Assembly (NCBI GenBank): GCA_958439205.1
Contig: OY288189.1
Coordinates: forward strand, 885,960-949,959
Source of the DNA: an uncultured Allorhizobium sp.
GTDB taxonomy: Bacteria > Pseudomonadota > Alphaproteobacteria > Rhizobiales > Rhizobiaceae
Reading direction: 5' to 3'
DNA: 64,000 nucleotides
Position 1 is the stretch's first letter. Each line of letters begins with the position of its first letter. The notes below the pieces were generated by a model. It saw nothing but the letters and a program-made list of their open reading frames with translations. It ran no database searches and was not told the origin of the DNA. The translations under genes were made by a program, and so were the position numbers. Below are positions 43,201-54,809 of the stretch, in pieces.

Positions 43201-44406
43201 TTAACGAAGTGTGGTGATGCTGCCTTGCGGCCGGCCGCCATCCCGGGTCTTGCCGGACATCGGCACGCCGTTGAAGAGGAAAAGCGCCAGCGCCGAGCGG
43301 CGGATCAGGCGGTGGGCCGTATAGGACAGCACCGAGGTCACCAGGCAGACCAGCAGGAACTCCAAAAGGGGTGGCCAGGTGGTGAGGAGGAAGAGCGTCG
43401 CAAGCGCATAGATGATCGGATGATGGAGGAGGTAGATGCTGAAGGAGGCATCGACGATCCGGTCGATGCGCGGATCCGGGCGGTTCCAGAAGCGCTCGGC
43501 GATGCCGATCACGACGAGGCTCATGAGGACGGCAGCAGCACCATCGACGGCGTTATAGCCGAGTTCGACGCCGGTCGTATCGCGCCCGCGCAACAGGGAG
43601 GCGGCGATGGCGGTGATGACGGCCAAGGCCGGGAGTGCCCAACCCCTTTGCCAGACGAATGCCGTCCGCAGATCGGCAGCCGATTTCAGGGCGACACCGA
43701 TCAGGAAGAAGGGAAGATACCGCAGATAGGGATCGATGCCGTGGGCAAGCAGATAGGCTAGGGTGCCATCCCGCGCGAGCATGGTCTGGTGCGAGAGGTG
43801 GACGAGAACCTCCCATGCCGTGACGGCGAGCGTGAGTAGCGCAAGTGCCATGCGGGGATGGGCCATGGCGTTGTGGTGGATGCGCTGGACTAGCCCTGCC
43901 AGCGGTGGCTGCCGCAGCGGCTGCCAGACGAGGACGAGAAGGGTGCTGTATGCCAGCAGTGCCGGCAGGAACCAGAGATGCATGATCCAGCTGAAGCCGG
44001 GATGGGTGACATCCCGGGCCGCCTGATCAAGCGCTGATGTCATCGACATCGTGCCGGTGAGCGCTTGGTTGATGTCGACCAGGGCGATCTGCAAAGGGGC
44101 CAGCAGGGCAAGGCCTGTCAGCAAGGGGACGCCGAGCCGCACGAAGCGGCCGCGCAGCCAGGAACCTGCAGCTCTGCGCTCGAGCATCATGGCGGCGAAG
44201 TAGCCGGCTACGATGAAGAAGGCCGGCATGCGGAAGGTGACGAAGACGCCACTCACGAAGGTGAGTAGCTCGCTCTTGTCGGGCGACTGGATGTCCCAGA
44301 GGACACGGGCATTGTAGGCCATGGCAGCGTGATAGGGGATGCCGAGAAGCATCAGGAATGCGCGCAGCGAATCCCAGTGATGTTCCCGTGCTGCACCAGC
44401 CGACAT
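43201..44406 (-). CDS. Membrane acyltransferase 3, OpgC/MdoC-like
   Basis: 401 residues, about ten membrane helices. The N-terminal DSLRAFLMLLGIPYHAAMAY and the following FRMPAFFIVAGYFAAMMLER resemble MdoC/OpgC, which succinylate osmoregulated periplasmic glucans; family knowledge gives that link, so the call is a similarity. ATG 44406 gives this N-terminus; the frame extends to 44655 antisense-like over the secA terminus region and is not used. It is 109 bases from the secA stop. With the flippase and BcsL-like gene it forms a three-gene glycan module. Confidence 0.85.
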   Translation of the reverse strand: MSAGAAREHHWDSLRAFLMLLGIPYHAAMAYNARVLWDIQSPDKSELLTFVSGVFVTFRMPAFFIVAGYFAAMMLERRAAGSWLRGRFVRLGVPLLTGLALLAPLQIALVDINQALTGTMSMTSALDQAARDVTHPGFSWIMHLWFLPALLAYSTLLVLVWQPLRQPPLAGLVQRIHHNAMAHPRMALALLTLAVTAWEVLVHLSHQTMLARDGTLAYLLAHGIDPYLRYLPFFLIGVALKSAADLRTAFVWQRGWALPALAVITAIAASLLRGRDTTGVELGYNAVDGAAAVLMSLVVIGIAERFWNRPDPRIDRIVDASFSIYLLHHPIIYALATLFLLTTWPPLLEFLLVCLVTSVLSYTAHRLIRRSALALFLFNGVPMSGKTRDGGRPQGSITTLR

Positions 44407-44515
44407 CCCGACCCTCCAAAGGAAAGGGGAACCGGGCCGGGTGGCGCGGTTCCCCTCTTTCGTCGGAGGCTGACAGCGAAAGGTTGAAAAAACCTCAAGC
44501 CTTAAGGCTGAAAGA

Positions 44516-47212
<2,697 letters not shown>

Positions 47213-47457
47213 ATCGATGGTCCTTTCTGACCTTCGTCATATCGTTGACGTACCTTTCGGACCACCATTAGAGCAGTCGAATAGGCACAATGCGTCCTGA
47301 AACTACTCTGGACGCGAGGTTGCGTGACAGATAAGAGGGGGGTCGAATGATGTCAACGGCGCAGGCCAGTCGCAAATCCCCTCGATCGCCGGGCATCTGA
47401 CAATATTTTGCCCGATTCGAACGGTCTTGAAACGGTTCACCATCCGAAAGGTCTTTC

Positions 47458-48312
47458 ATGCTTCGCCTCAATAAAATCGTGCTCGCCGCCTGCGTTTCCC
47501 TCTCGGCCCTCTATGGCGCGGCTTCCGCGCAGGATGCGACTGTGGTCGCCAAGGTCGGTGATCTGGAGATCACCCAGTCCGAACTCGATCTGGCAATCGC
47601 CAATCTCGACCCGCAGCTGGCCCAGCTGCCCGACGAGCAGAAGAAGGTCGCAGCCCTTTCCGGCGCCATCGACGTGAAGCTGCTTGCCGCCAACGCGACC
47701 GCTGCCGGACTGCAGGACGATGCAGACTACAAGCGCCGCATGGCTTTCATCGCCGAGCGCGAACTGCATAACGCCTTCTTCAAGAAGAACGTCGTCGACG
47801 CCGTCGCCGAAGATGAAGTGAAGGCCCGTTACGAGAAGGAAATCGCAGCCCTTCCGAAGCAGGAAGAAGTGCGCGCCCGTCACATCCTGGTGAAGACCGA
47901 GGAAGAGGCCAAGCAGATCATCACCGATCTGGACGCCGGCAAGGACTTCATCGAAATCGCCAAGGAAAAGTCGACGGACCCGAACAAGACCGAAGGCGGC
48001 GACCTCGGCTACTTCACCAAGGGCCGCATGGTTCCGGAATTCGAAGAGGCTGCCTTCGCACTCGAAAAGGGCGCCTACACGAAGACCCCGGTCCAGACGC
48101 AGTTCGGCTTCCACGTCATTCGTCTGGAAGACAAGCGCGACGCCCCGCCGCCGGCTTTTGAAGCCGTCGAGCAGCAGGTACGCCAGCTCGTGATGCGCGA
48201 CAAGTATCTCGCGATCATCGAGAAGGCCAAGAGCGAGCAGAAGATCGAGATCGTCGACGAAGCGCTCCGCAAGGGCTATGACGAGGCAAACAAGGCAGAG
48301 CAGCAGCAGTAA
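47458..48312 (+). CDS. Periplasmic parvulin-type peptidyl-prolyl isomerase
   Basis: 284 residues. A signal peptide (about 1-24; cleavage after ASA before QDATVV) exports it. An N-terminal helical chaperone region (about 30-130) precedes a PpiC domain (about 135-235): [36 protein letters not shown] and [12 protein letters not shown]. It is a SurA/PrsA-like folding factor for envelope proteins. It is divergent from secA, matching a shared export role, and is followed by a strong terminator. Confidence 0.93.
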   Translation: MLRLNKIVLAACVSLSALYGAASAQDATVVAKVGDLEITQSELDLAIANLDPQLAQLPDEQKKVAALSGAIDVKLLAANATAAGLQDDADYKRRMAFIAERELHNAFFKKNVVDAVAEDEVKARYEKEIAALPKQEEVRARHILVKTEEEAKQIITDLDAGKDFIEIAKEKSTDPNKTEGGDLGYFTKGRMVPEFEEAAFALEKGAYTKTPVQTQFGFHVIRLEDKRDAPPPAFEAVEQQVRQLVMRDKYLAIIEKAKSEQKIEIVDEALRKGYDEANKAEQQQ

Positions 48313-48337
48313 GCTCTCCTTCATCGGTATTTCTTTC

Positions 48338-48360
48338 AAGGCCCGCAGTTTGCGGGCCTT
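48338..48360 (+). terminator. Terminator after the parvulin gene
   Basis: A perfect 10-bp stem, AAGGCCCGCA/TGCGGGCCTT, with a three-base GTT loop lies 26 bases after the stop. The 3' arm itself ends in TT followed by CCATT. Confidence 0.75.
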
Positions 48361-48377
48361 CCATTACGGGCCGTTCC

Positions 48378-49619
48378 ATGTCTTCCAGCATTTCTCCCCT
48401 CGCTCCGAAAACCTATGCCGACATGCCTGTCATCCGCGGAGTGCGGATGTCGACGGCTGCAGCGGGTATCAAGTACAAGAACCGCACCGACGTGCTGTTG
48501 ATGGCCTTCGATCAGCCGGCGTCCGTCGCGGGTGTGTTCACCAAGTCGAAGTGCCCTTCGGCGCCGGTGGATTTCTGCCGGCACAACCTCGCGCATGGCG
48601 TGGCGCGCGGCGTCGTCGTCAATTCCGGCAATGCCAATGCCTTTACCGGCGTGAAGGGCAAAGCTGCGACCGAACTGACGGCGAAGTCGGCTGCGGCGGC
48701 GCTGGGCTGTGGTGAAAACGAGATCTATCTCGCCTCGACCGGCGTCATCGGCGAGCCGCTTGATGCGACGAAGTTTTCCGGCGTGCTGGACCAGATGGCG
48801 AAGGACGCGACCGGTGACTTCTGGTTCGAGGCCGCCAAGGCGATCATGACCACGGATACCTATCCGAAGGTCGCGACGCGCAGCGCCACGATCGATGGCG
48901 TCACGGTCACGATCAACGGGATTGCCAAGGGTGCCGGCATGATCGCGCCTGACATGGCGACGATGCTCTCCTTCGTGGTGACGGATGCCAATATCGCACC
49001 GGCTGCCCTGCAGGGGCTGCTGTCTGCAGGCGTCGAGCCGAGCTTTAATTCGATCACCGTCGACAGCGATACCTCGACCTCCGACACGCTGATGCTGTTT
49101 GCGACAGGTGCTGCGGCGGCCGATGGCCAGGCGAAGATCGAAGCTGCTGACGATGAACGGCTTGAGGGTTTCAAGGCGGCGCTGAACGACCTTCTGAAGG
49201 ATCTGGCGCTGCAGGTCGTGCGCGATGGTGAGGGCGCGCGCAAGATGGTGGAGATCACCGTTAAGGGTGCCGAGAACGATCTCGCGGCCAAGAAGATCGC
49301 GTTGTCCATCGCGAATTCCCCTCTGGTGAAGACGGCTGTTGCCGGCGAAGATGCCAATTGGGGCCGCATCGTCATGGCGGTCGGCAAGTCGGGCGAAATG
49401 GCCGATCGCGATCGTCTAGCGATCTGGTTCGGCGATGTGCGCGTAGCGGTGAATGGTGAGCGCGATCCGACCTATTCGGAAGAGGCGACCACGGCGGTGA
49501 TGGAACGGGAAGACATTCCTGTTACCGTTGATATTGGCCTTGGTTCCGGCACCGCGACGGTGTGGACCTGCGACCTGACCAAGGAATATGTCGCCATCAA
49601 TGGCGACTATCGGAGCTGA
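48378..49619 (+). CDS. argJ: Bifunctional glutamate N-acetyltransferase / amino-acid acetyltransferase
   Basis: 413 residues. It recycles the acetyl group from N-acetylornithine to glutamate and can start the arginine pathway with acetyl-CoA. It is made as a precursor that self-cleaves before the nucleophilic threonine in [13 protein letters not shown]. Other signatures: [25 protein letters not shown], and [15 protein letters not shown]. The C-terminus ends [13 protein letters not shown], as in the family. A purine-rich site is weak; ATG 48378 gives the expected N-terminus. Confidence 0.96.
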   Translation: MSSSISPLAPKTYADMPVIRGVRMSTAAAGIKYKNRTDVLLMAFDQPASVAGVFTKSKCPSAPVDFCRHNLAHGVARGVVVNSGNANAFTGVKGKAATELTAKSAAAALGCGENEIYLASTGVIGEPLDATKFSGVLDQMAKDATGDFWFEAAKAIMTTDTYPKVATRSATIDGVTVTINGIAKGAGMIAPDMATMLSFVVTDANIAPAALQGLLSAGVEPSFNSITVDSDTSTSDTLMLFATGAAAADGQAKIEAADDERLEGFKAALNDLLKDLALQVVRDGEGARKMVEITVKGAENDLAAKKIALSIANSPLVKTAVAGEDANWGRIVMAVGKSGEMADRDRLAIWFGDVRVAVNGERDPTYSEEATTAVMEREDIPVTVDIGLGSGTATVWTCDLTKEYVAINGDYRS

Positions 49620-49626
49620 CGTCTGT

Positions 49627-50400
49627 ATGCATGCAATGGTGAGTGATCCCAACCTGCCGCTCGTCCGGCGTCTCGAAGCGGTGGGTTTCCGTGCCTGGCC
49701 GGCGAGCAGCGTCGTCTATGACGGAAGCTGGCAGGTGCGTCTGACCGGTGGGCATCCCGGCAAGCGGCTGAATTGCATCGTGCCGCTCGATCCTTCCGAC
49801 AGCCGCGACATCGCGATCCGTATCGAGAAGGCCGGAAAGCGCTTCGAAGCACACGGGCGTCCCCTCCTGGTGCGCCAGACGCCGCTTTCGCCGAAGCCGC
49901 TGATCGATTTTCTCGCGGCTGAGGGCTGGGAGCGCTTTGAGGAAGTGGTGACGATGACCGCCGACCTCGGTGGCATGACCTTCCCCGATACGCTTGATCA
50001 TCTGCCGACGCAGGATGTCGGACGCTATGTGGATGCCGATATCGTCGTGCATGGCAGCGATCCGGCCCTCAAGCCGGCGCTTGCCGAGGTCATCACCGGC
50101 ATCAAGCCACCATCCGGGCTGTTCGTCATCGAGGATGCATCCGAAGGAGCGCTTGCCGTCGCACTTTGCGTCCAGGACAATGATCTGGCTGGGATCATGT
50201 CGCTTGCAGTCCGGGCCGATCGTCGGCGGCAGGGGCTCGGCATCGAGATATTGAGCTCGGCGCTGCGCTGGGCACGGATGCGCGGTGCACGCACGACCTG
50301 GCTGCAGGTTGTCGCCGAGAATGCGGAGGCGCTTGCGCTCTATCGCAAGATGGGCTTCGAGGAAGTCTATCGCTATGCCTATTGGCGGAAGGCTTCCTGA
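49627..50400 (+). CDS. GNAT family N-acetyltransferase
   Basis: 257 residues. The N-terminal half (1-130) is a divergent GNAT-like region; the C-terminal half is a standard GNAT domain with the acetyl-CoA loop VRADRRRQGLGIEILSSAL and ENAEALALYRKMGFEEVYRY. ATG 49627 follows GGAG by ten bases; ATG 49636 is an alternative. It is eight bases downstream of argJ and overlaps mutT by one base (TGATG), so it belongs to an argJ-GNAT-mutT run. The substrate is unknown. Confidence 0.87.
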   Translation: MHAMVSDPNLPLVRRLEAVGFRAWPASSVVYDGSWQVRLTGGHPGKRLNCIVPLDPSDSRDIAIRIEKAGKRFEAHGRPLLVRQTPLSPKPLIDFLAAEGWERFEEVVTMTADLGGMTFPDTLDHLPTQDVGRYVDADIVVHGSDPALKPALAEVITGIKPPSGLFVIEDASEGALAVALCVQDNDLAGIMSLAVRADRRRQGLGIEILSSALRWARMRGARTTWLQVVAENAEALALYRKMGFEEVYRYAYWRKAS

Positions 50401-50813
50401 TGACCGAGGCAAAGAAGCCGATTCTCCTGGTCGCTGCCTGTGCGCTTGTCGATACCGACAACCGCATCCTGCTTGCGCAGCGTCCCGAGGGCAAGTCGCT
50501 TGCGGGGCTCTGGGAGTTTCCCGGCGGCAAGGTCGAGGCCGGCGAGACGCCCGAGGAGACACTGGTGCGCGAGCTTGAGGAAGAGCTCGGGATCCAGACC
50601 AAGGTTGCCTGCCTGGCACCGCTGACCTTTGCCAGCCATACCTACGAGACCTTTCATCTGCTGATGCCGCTTTATATCTGCCGGCGTTACGAGGGCATTC
50701 CGCAGGGGCGGGAAGGCCAGGCTATCAAGTGGGTCAAGGCGAAGGCCCTGCGCGACTATCCGATGCCGCCGGCCGACGAGCCGCTTATTCCGGTTCTGCA
50801 GGACCTTCTGTGA
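50400..50813 (+). CDS. mutT: 8-oxo-dGTP diphosphatase (Nudix, MutT)
   Basis: 137 residues. It removes oxidised dGTP to prevent A:C mutations. The Nudix box is GGKVEAGETPEETLVRELEEEL, here listed by its first and last parts: GGKVEAGETP and RELEEEL at about residues 37-59. The substrate loop LWEFPGGK and the C-terminal PADEPLIPVLQDLL fit MutT. ATG 50400 shares its A with the GNAT stop. A longer frame from 50382 is less likely. Confidence 0.93.
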   Translation: MTEAKKPILLVAACALVDTDNRILLAQRPEGKSLAGLWEFPGGKVEAGETPEETLVRELEEELGIQTKVACLAPLTFASHTYETFHLLMPLYICRRYEGIPQGREGQAIKWVKAKALRDYPMPPADEPLIPVLQDLL

Positions 50814-50838
50814 GACGTCGCTGATTTTAGCGCCGTCG

Positions 50839-50853
50839 TTAATCAAAAGTTTA
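50839..50853 (+). promoter_or_regulatory. Possible CtrA-like binding site
   Basis: TTAA-N7-TTTA (50839-50853) is one base away from the CtrA consensus TTAA-N7-TTAA and lies 59 bases upstream of the small membrane protein and Flp pilin genes. It is consistent with cell-cycle control of pili, but a single site by eye is weak. Confidence 0.3.
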
Positions 50854-50911
50854 TACCCCGCACCGCAATATACCCTCTGTTCATACGTCGAATACGTGTG
50901 TGGAGCGTAAT

Positions 50912-51232
50912 ATGGTAAACGAGGATTTCTGGAAGGCCGCACGGTCCAGAGAGCGGTCTTCGATCAAGACGGGCAGGACTGGGGTCCTCAACATCGCGCT
51001 GCTGTTTGGCACGGCGGCGATTGCGTTGTCGCTCGTGCTGACCCCGATGCTCGCCTCCAAGACCGATCGCAAGACCCTGGCTTTCCAGCCGGACGAGTTC
51101 GACATGATGACCACCGGGTCTATTCCGAAGGACGATAGCGGCAAGCGATACACCATCCGCCGCAGCGTGCTTCAGGAAACCCCGGGTTCCGTCTGCATCA
51201 TCGACGGCTACGGCTCCGGCCAGGCCTGCTAA
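50912..51232 (+). CDS. Small membrane protein preceding Flp pilin
   Basis: 106 residues. A charged N-terminus (residues 1-25), one membrane helix (about 27-48, VLNIALLFGTAAIALSLVLTP), then a periplasmic tail with MMTTGSIPKDD and a C-terminus containing two cysteines (SVCIIDGYGSGQAC). ATG 50912 is preceded by GGAGCG. No known domain is recognised. It lies 58 bases before the Flp pilin gene on the same strand, so a role linked to pilus assembly or secretion is possible but unproven. Confidence 0.7.
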   Translation: MVNEDFWKAARSRERSSIKTGRTGVLNIALLFGTAAIALSLVLTPMLASKTDRKTLAFQPDEFDMMTTGSIPKDDSGKRYTIRRSVLQETPGSVCIIDGYGSGQAC

Positions 51233-51290
51233 CCCAATCGTGGCCGGGGCGGGGGGCAACCATCTCGGGTCCAGACCATCAGGAGCGAGA

Positions 51291-51464
51291 ATGCGTCTCT
51301 TCCGTCAGTTGATGTCCGACCTGCGTGGTGCAACCGCGATCGAGTATGGGCTGATTGCAGCCATCATGAGTGTCGCCCTGATCAGCGGCTATGGTGCCCT
51401 CACCGGCTCGCTGCTGGGCACGCTCAACACCGTGGAAACCCACATCACCAACGCCAACAAGTGA
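51291..51464 (+). CDS. Flp/Fap-type IVb pilin
   Basis: 57 residues. The prepilin motif is DLRGATAIEYGLIAAI: the leader ends at glycine, followed by the conserved TAIEYGLIA with the E and Y of Flp pilins. The rest is one long hydrophobic helix and a short polar tail. CpaA/TadV would cleave it and the tad system would assemble it. ATG 51291 has AGGAGC upstream. No tad or cpa genes are in the window, so it is an orphan pilin here. Confidence 0.93.
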   Translation: MRLFRQLMSDLRGATAIEYGLIAAIMSVALISGYGALTGSLLGTLNTVETHITNANK

Positions 51465-51473
51465 CGTTCGCCG

Positions 51474-52358
51474 TCAGGGCTGATCGGACCGCTTGGTCGG
51501 ATCGAGAGCGTCGGCAAGGCGCATCTTGGCCGATCCCGGCTTGAGCGGCTTTTGCTGGCTCTCGTGCGGAGCCCAGCCGGACAGGAAGACGATCGAGAAG
51601 GTGGCGCGGATGCGTCCATCTGGATCGGAGAACCGTTCGGCATAGAGTTCAGCTGCCCTGAGGAAGAAGCGGCGCGAGACGGCGCGGCGACTTCTGCCCT
51701 TCAGCGGGTTTGCCATGCCCATGGCCTTCAGATCCCGCATCAGCGCAAAGATATGATCGTAGCGAACTGTGAAGCTTTCCTCGTCGATGACGGGAAGGGC
51801 AAAACCTGCACGCTGCAGGAGGGAGCCGATATCCCTGATGTCGGCGAAGGGCACCACGCGCGGGCTCGCGCCGCCATAGATTTCCGTTTCGGCCGCAAGC
51901 AGCACCTCGCGCAATTCGGACAGCGTGCCGGCCCCCGGGATTGCCGCCAACAGCAGGCCGTCCGGCTTCAGCGCACGACGCATCTGGATCAGCATGCCGG
52001 GCGTGTCATTGGTCAGATGCAGCGAGAGCGGCGAAAGGATGAGGTTCACGGACTGCGGCTCGAGCGGCACGCTCTCGAAATTCGTGATCTCGACCGGCTG
52101 GCCCTCTTCGCCAAAGCCTGCATGGGTTTCGATGCGCTGCAGCCGTTCGATCTTGCCGGTGGCCATTGCGGCTCGAGCGGTGAGGCCCGTTGCGCCAAAG
52201 AGTTCGACGGCGTTTTCGAACCGGCGCTCGACGATGGCCAGGCGGTCGGCGAGTTCGCGTGCCGTCAGTTCCAGCAAAAAATCGCTGCCGGCCGCATTGC
52301 GGGTGAGCGCGCGTTCCCGGTTCCGGGCGATCAGGGCTTCGTCGAAAAGCTCGTTCAT
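51474..52358 (-). CDS. Class I SAM-dependent methyltransferase (NDUFAF5/BioC-like)
   Basis: 294 residues from ATG 52358. The N-terminal MNELFDEALIARNRERA is characteristic of alphaproteobacterial homologues of mitochondrial NDUFAF5. The SAM-binding region has a short motif (VNLILSPLSLHLTNDTPGML and ALKPDGLLLAAIPG) and is weaker in motif I. NDUFAF5 in mitochondria is a hydroxylase in complex I assembly; in bacteria the role is not settled. It is divergent from comF, with 80 bases between starts, and convergent with the Flp pilin gene. Confidence 0.83.
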   Translation of the reverse strand: MNELFDEALIARNRERALTRNAAGSDFLLELTARELADRLAIVERRFENAVELFGATGLTARAAMATGKIERLQRIETHAGFGEEGQPVEITNFESVPLEPQSVNLILSPLSLHLTNDTPGMLIQMRRALKPDGLLLAAIPGAGTLSELREVLLAAETEIYGGASPRVVPFADIRDIGSLLQRAGFALPVIDEESFTVRYDHIFALMRDLKAMGMANPLKGRSRRAVSRRFFLRAAELYAERFSDPDGRIRATFSIVFLSGWAPHESQQKPLKPGSAKMRLADALDPTKRSDQP

Positions 52359-52438
52359 GGGGTATTCCTGGTTTTCGGCCTGAATTCGGCAAGATTTCCG
52401 GCATTGGCCGAACGCCGTGACGGGCGTAAAGTCGATGC

Positions 52439-53215
52439 ATGTGGGCTCATTTAGTGCAGAAAAGCGCATCCGTCAGCCGGCATCATGCCGCGACGATGCT
52501 GCGTGGGCTTTTTCATCTCGTCTATCCACCCGCCTGCGCCCATTGCCATGGCCATGTCGCCAGCCATCACGCTCTTTGCCCCCGGTGCTGGGGCGAGATG
52601 CGGCTGATCGAGAAGCCCTATTGCCCTGTCCTCGGTCTGCCCTTCGCACATGATCCTGGCGAGGGCATGGTGTCGCCGCAGGCGATTGCGCAGCCTCCTG
52701 TCTTCGACCGACTGCGGTCGGTTGCGCTGCACGAGGGCGTGGCACGGCACCTGGTGCATGATCTCAAATACCGGGATCGCGTTGACCTTGCGCCGATGAT
52801 GGCCGGATGGATGGTGCGCGCTGCATCCGCGGAGATCGCGGCGGCGGATGCCATCCTTTCCGTGCCGCTGCATCGGATGCGGATATTCCGGCGGATGTTC
52901 AACCAGTCGGCGGAGCTTGCGCGGCATGTGGCGCGGCAATCGGACAAGCCGTTTCTGGCGGAGGCGCTGGTGCGCCGCAAGCGCACGCAGCAACAGGTGG
53001 GGCTGACGGCAAACCAGCGCTCGCTCAATGTGCGTGGTGCCTTCAGCGTGCCGGAGGGATGCGAGGATCTCGTCTTCGGCAAGAGGCTGGTTCTGGTCGA
53101 TGACGTCTATACCACGGGAGCGACGGTCAGTGCGGCGACGGCTGCCCTGAAAAAGGCAGGGGCTGCGGATGTCACTATTTTGACCTTTGCAAGGGCCCTT
53201 GCCGGGCCTATATGA
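52439..53215 (+). CDS. ComF family phosphoribosyltransferase-like protein
   Basis: 258 residues. An N-terminal metal-binding stretch (ACAHCHGHV and LCPRCWGEM) precedes a type I phosphoribosyltransferase domain with the PRPP loop VLVDDVYTTGATVSAA. The second cysteine knuckle is altered (YCPVLGLPF), leaving fewer metal ligands than in many ComF proteins. ComF proteins are linked to DNA uptake in competent bacteria; in rhizobia their role is unclear. It is followed by grxC after 46 bases. Confidence 0.9.
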   Translation: MWAHLVQKSASVSRHHAATMLRGLFHLVYPPACAHCHGHVASHHALCPRCWGEMRLIEKPYCPVLGLPFAHDPGEGMVSPQAIAQPPVFDRLRSVALHEGVARHLVHDLKYRDRVDLAPMMAGWMVRAASAEIAAADAILSVPLHRMRIFRRMFNQSAELARHVARQSDKPFLAEALVRRKRTQQQVGLTANQRSLNVRGAFSVPEGCEDLVFGKRLVLVDDVYTTGATVSAATAALKKAGAADVTILTFARALAGPI

Positions 53216-53261
53216 GGGGTCCAATTCCTTGTCCCACCGATGCTTTCCGGCGGAGTACCCC

Positions 53262-53516
53262 ATGGCTGACGTCACGATCTACACACGGCAATTCTGCGGC
53301 TATTGCGCCAGTGCCAAGGCGCTGCTCGACGGTAAGGGCGTCGCCTATGTCGAGCATGATGCCACGGGCAAGCCGGACCTGCGTGAGGAAATGATCGCGA
53401 AGTCCGGCCGCAACACATTCCCGCAGATCTTCATCGGCAGCCAGCATGTCGGCGGTTGCGATGATCTGCATGCGCTCGACCGGGCCGGCAAGCTCGATCC
53501 CCTTCTTTCTCGTTAA
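53262..53516 (+). CDS. grxC: Glutaredoxin 3
   Basis: 85 residues. It is a cytoplasmic dithiol glutaredoxin with active site CGYC (after YTRQF), TFPQIFIG and the GSH-binding GGCDDLHALD. It lies between comF and a nitrilase-family gene. ATG 53262 gives the standard N-terminus; the frame extends to 53187 within the comF end. Confidence 0.95.
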   Translation: MADVTIYTRQFCGYCASAKALLDGKGVAYVEHDATGKPDLREEMIAKSGRNTFPQIFIGSQHVGGCDDLHALDRAGKLDPLLSR

Positions 53517-53526
53517 GGACAGACCC

Positions 53527-54384
53527 ATGGTGTTCAAGGCCGCTGCCGTCCAGATGTGCTCCGGGGTCGATCCGGAGAAGAATGCAGAGAGCATGGCGCG
53601 GCTCGTCCGCGAGGCCCATCGTCGCGGTGCGATCTATGTGCAGACGCCCGAAATGACCGGTGCCGTCCAGAAGGATCGTGCGGGTCTGGCGGCGGTTCTG
53701 CGCGACGAGGAAACCGATCTGATCGTCAAAAAGGCTTCGGAGCTTGCCAAGGAACTCGGCATTCACCTGCATGTCGGCTCGACCGCCATCAAGCTCTCCG
53801 ACGGCAAGATCGCGAACCGGGCGTTCCTGTTCGGCCCCGATGGCCACAAGATTACCTCCTACGACAAGATCCACATGTTCGACGTCGATCTCGACAATGG
53901 CGAGAGCTGGCGCGAGAGCGCCGTCTACCGTCCGGGCGAGCGGGCCGTGGTGGCGGATCTGCCTTTCGGCAAGCTCGGCTTTGGCGTCTGCTACGACGTG
54001 CGTTTCCCGCATCTGTTTAGGGCGGAAGCCATGGCGGGTGCCGAGATCCTGACGACGCCGGCCGCCTTTACCAAGCAGACCGGCGAGGCGCATTGGGAGA
54101 TCCTCCTGCGGGCTCGTGCGATCGAGAATGGTGCCTATGTCATTTCGGCTGCCCAGGCAGGCGTGCATGAGGATGGCCGTGAGACTTTCGGGCATTCGAT
54201 GATCGTCGGCCCTTGGGGCAAGGTGCTGGCCTCAGCCGGCGGTGCGGGCGAGGACGTCGTGGTGGCCGAGATCGATCTCGAAGCGGTCAAGGCCTGCCGG
54301 GCGAAGATCCCGAACCTCAAGAATGGCCGCGACTTCCAGCTCGACATCGCGCCGGTCCTTGCCAAGGGAGGCGTCACGGTTTGA
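53527..54384 (+). CDS. Carbon-nitrogen hydrolase (deaminated glutathione amidase-like)
   Basis: 285 residues. Nitrilase superfamily with the E-K-C triad: E42 in QTPEMTG, lysine in YDKIHMFDVDL, cysteine in GVCYDVRFPHLF. The segment GESWRESAVYRPGE matches the Nit1 branch that repairs deaminated glutathione. It is adjacent to grxC, which fits a glutathione-related role. It overlaps DUF1178 by four bases (TTGA). Confidence 0.88.
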   Translation: MVFKAAAVQMCSGVDPEKNAESMARLVREAHRRGAIYVQTPEMTGAVQKDRAGLAAVLRDEETDLIVKKASELAKELGIHLHVGSTAIKLSDGKIANRAFLFGPDGHKITSYDKIHMFDVDLDNGESWRESAVYRPGERAVVADLPFGKLGFGVCYDVRFPHLFRAEAMAGAEILTTPAAFTKQTGEAHWEILLRARAIENGAYVISAAQAGVHEDGRETFGHSMIVGPWGKVLASAGGAGEDVVVAEIDLEAVKACRAKIPNLKNGRDFQLDIAPVLAKGGVTV

Positions 54385-54809
54385 TCCGCTATTCCCTGTG
54401 CTGCGAGAAGGCCCATGAATTCGAAGGCTGGTTCTCGGAGAGCGCCGAATTCGACCGACAGAAGGCGTCCGGTTATCTCACCTGCCCGATCTGCGGGTCT
54501 GGCGAGGTCTCGAAGGTGTTGATGGCGCCTGCCGTGACGACCGCTCGACAGAAGGAGGGAACGCAGGCGCTTGCGGTCTCTGCCGCGCAGAAGCAGGCGA
54601 TGTCCAAGCTGAAGGAAGCGATCCAGGAAATACGGGCGTCCAGCGAGGATGTTGGCGAGAAGTTTCCGGAAGAGGCGCGCAAGATCCATTACGGCGAGGC
54701 GGAAGCCCGCGGCATTATCGGCCAGGCTTCGCCCGTCGAGGTCAAGTCGCTGATAGAGGAAGGCATCGAGATCGCGCCTTTGCCGGTCCTGCCTGACGAC
54801 GTGAATTGA
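54381..54809 (+). CDS. DUF1178 family protein
   Basis: 142 residues. The N-terminal IRYSLCCEKAHEFEGWF and CPICGSGEVSKVLMAP are the conserved cysteine/histidine motifs of DUF1178, likely zinc-binding. The middle is helical (AQKQAMSKLKEAIQEIR) and the C-terminus ends in a hydrophobic PLPVLPDD. The start is a TTG overlapping the nitrilase stop (TTGA at 54381-54384). Function is unknown; the grxC-nitrilase-DUF1178 order is common in rhizobia. Confidence 0.9.
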   Translation: MIRYSLCCEKAHEFEGWFSESAEFDRQKASGYLTCPICGSGEVSKVLMAPAVTTARQKEGTQALAVSAAQKQAMSKLKEAIQEIRASSEDVGEKFPEEARKIHYGEAEARGIIGQASPVEVKSLIEEGIEIAPLPVLPDDVN

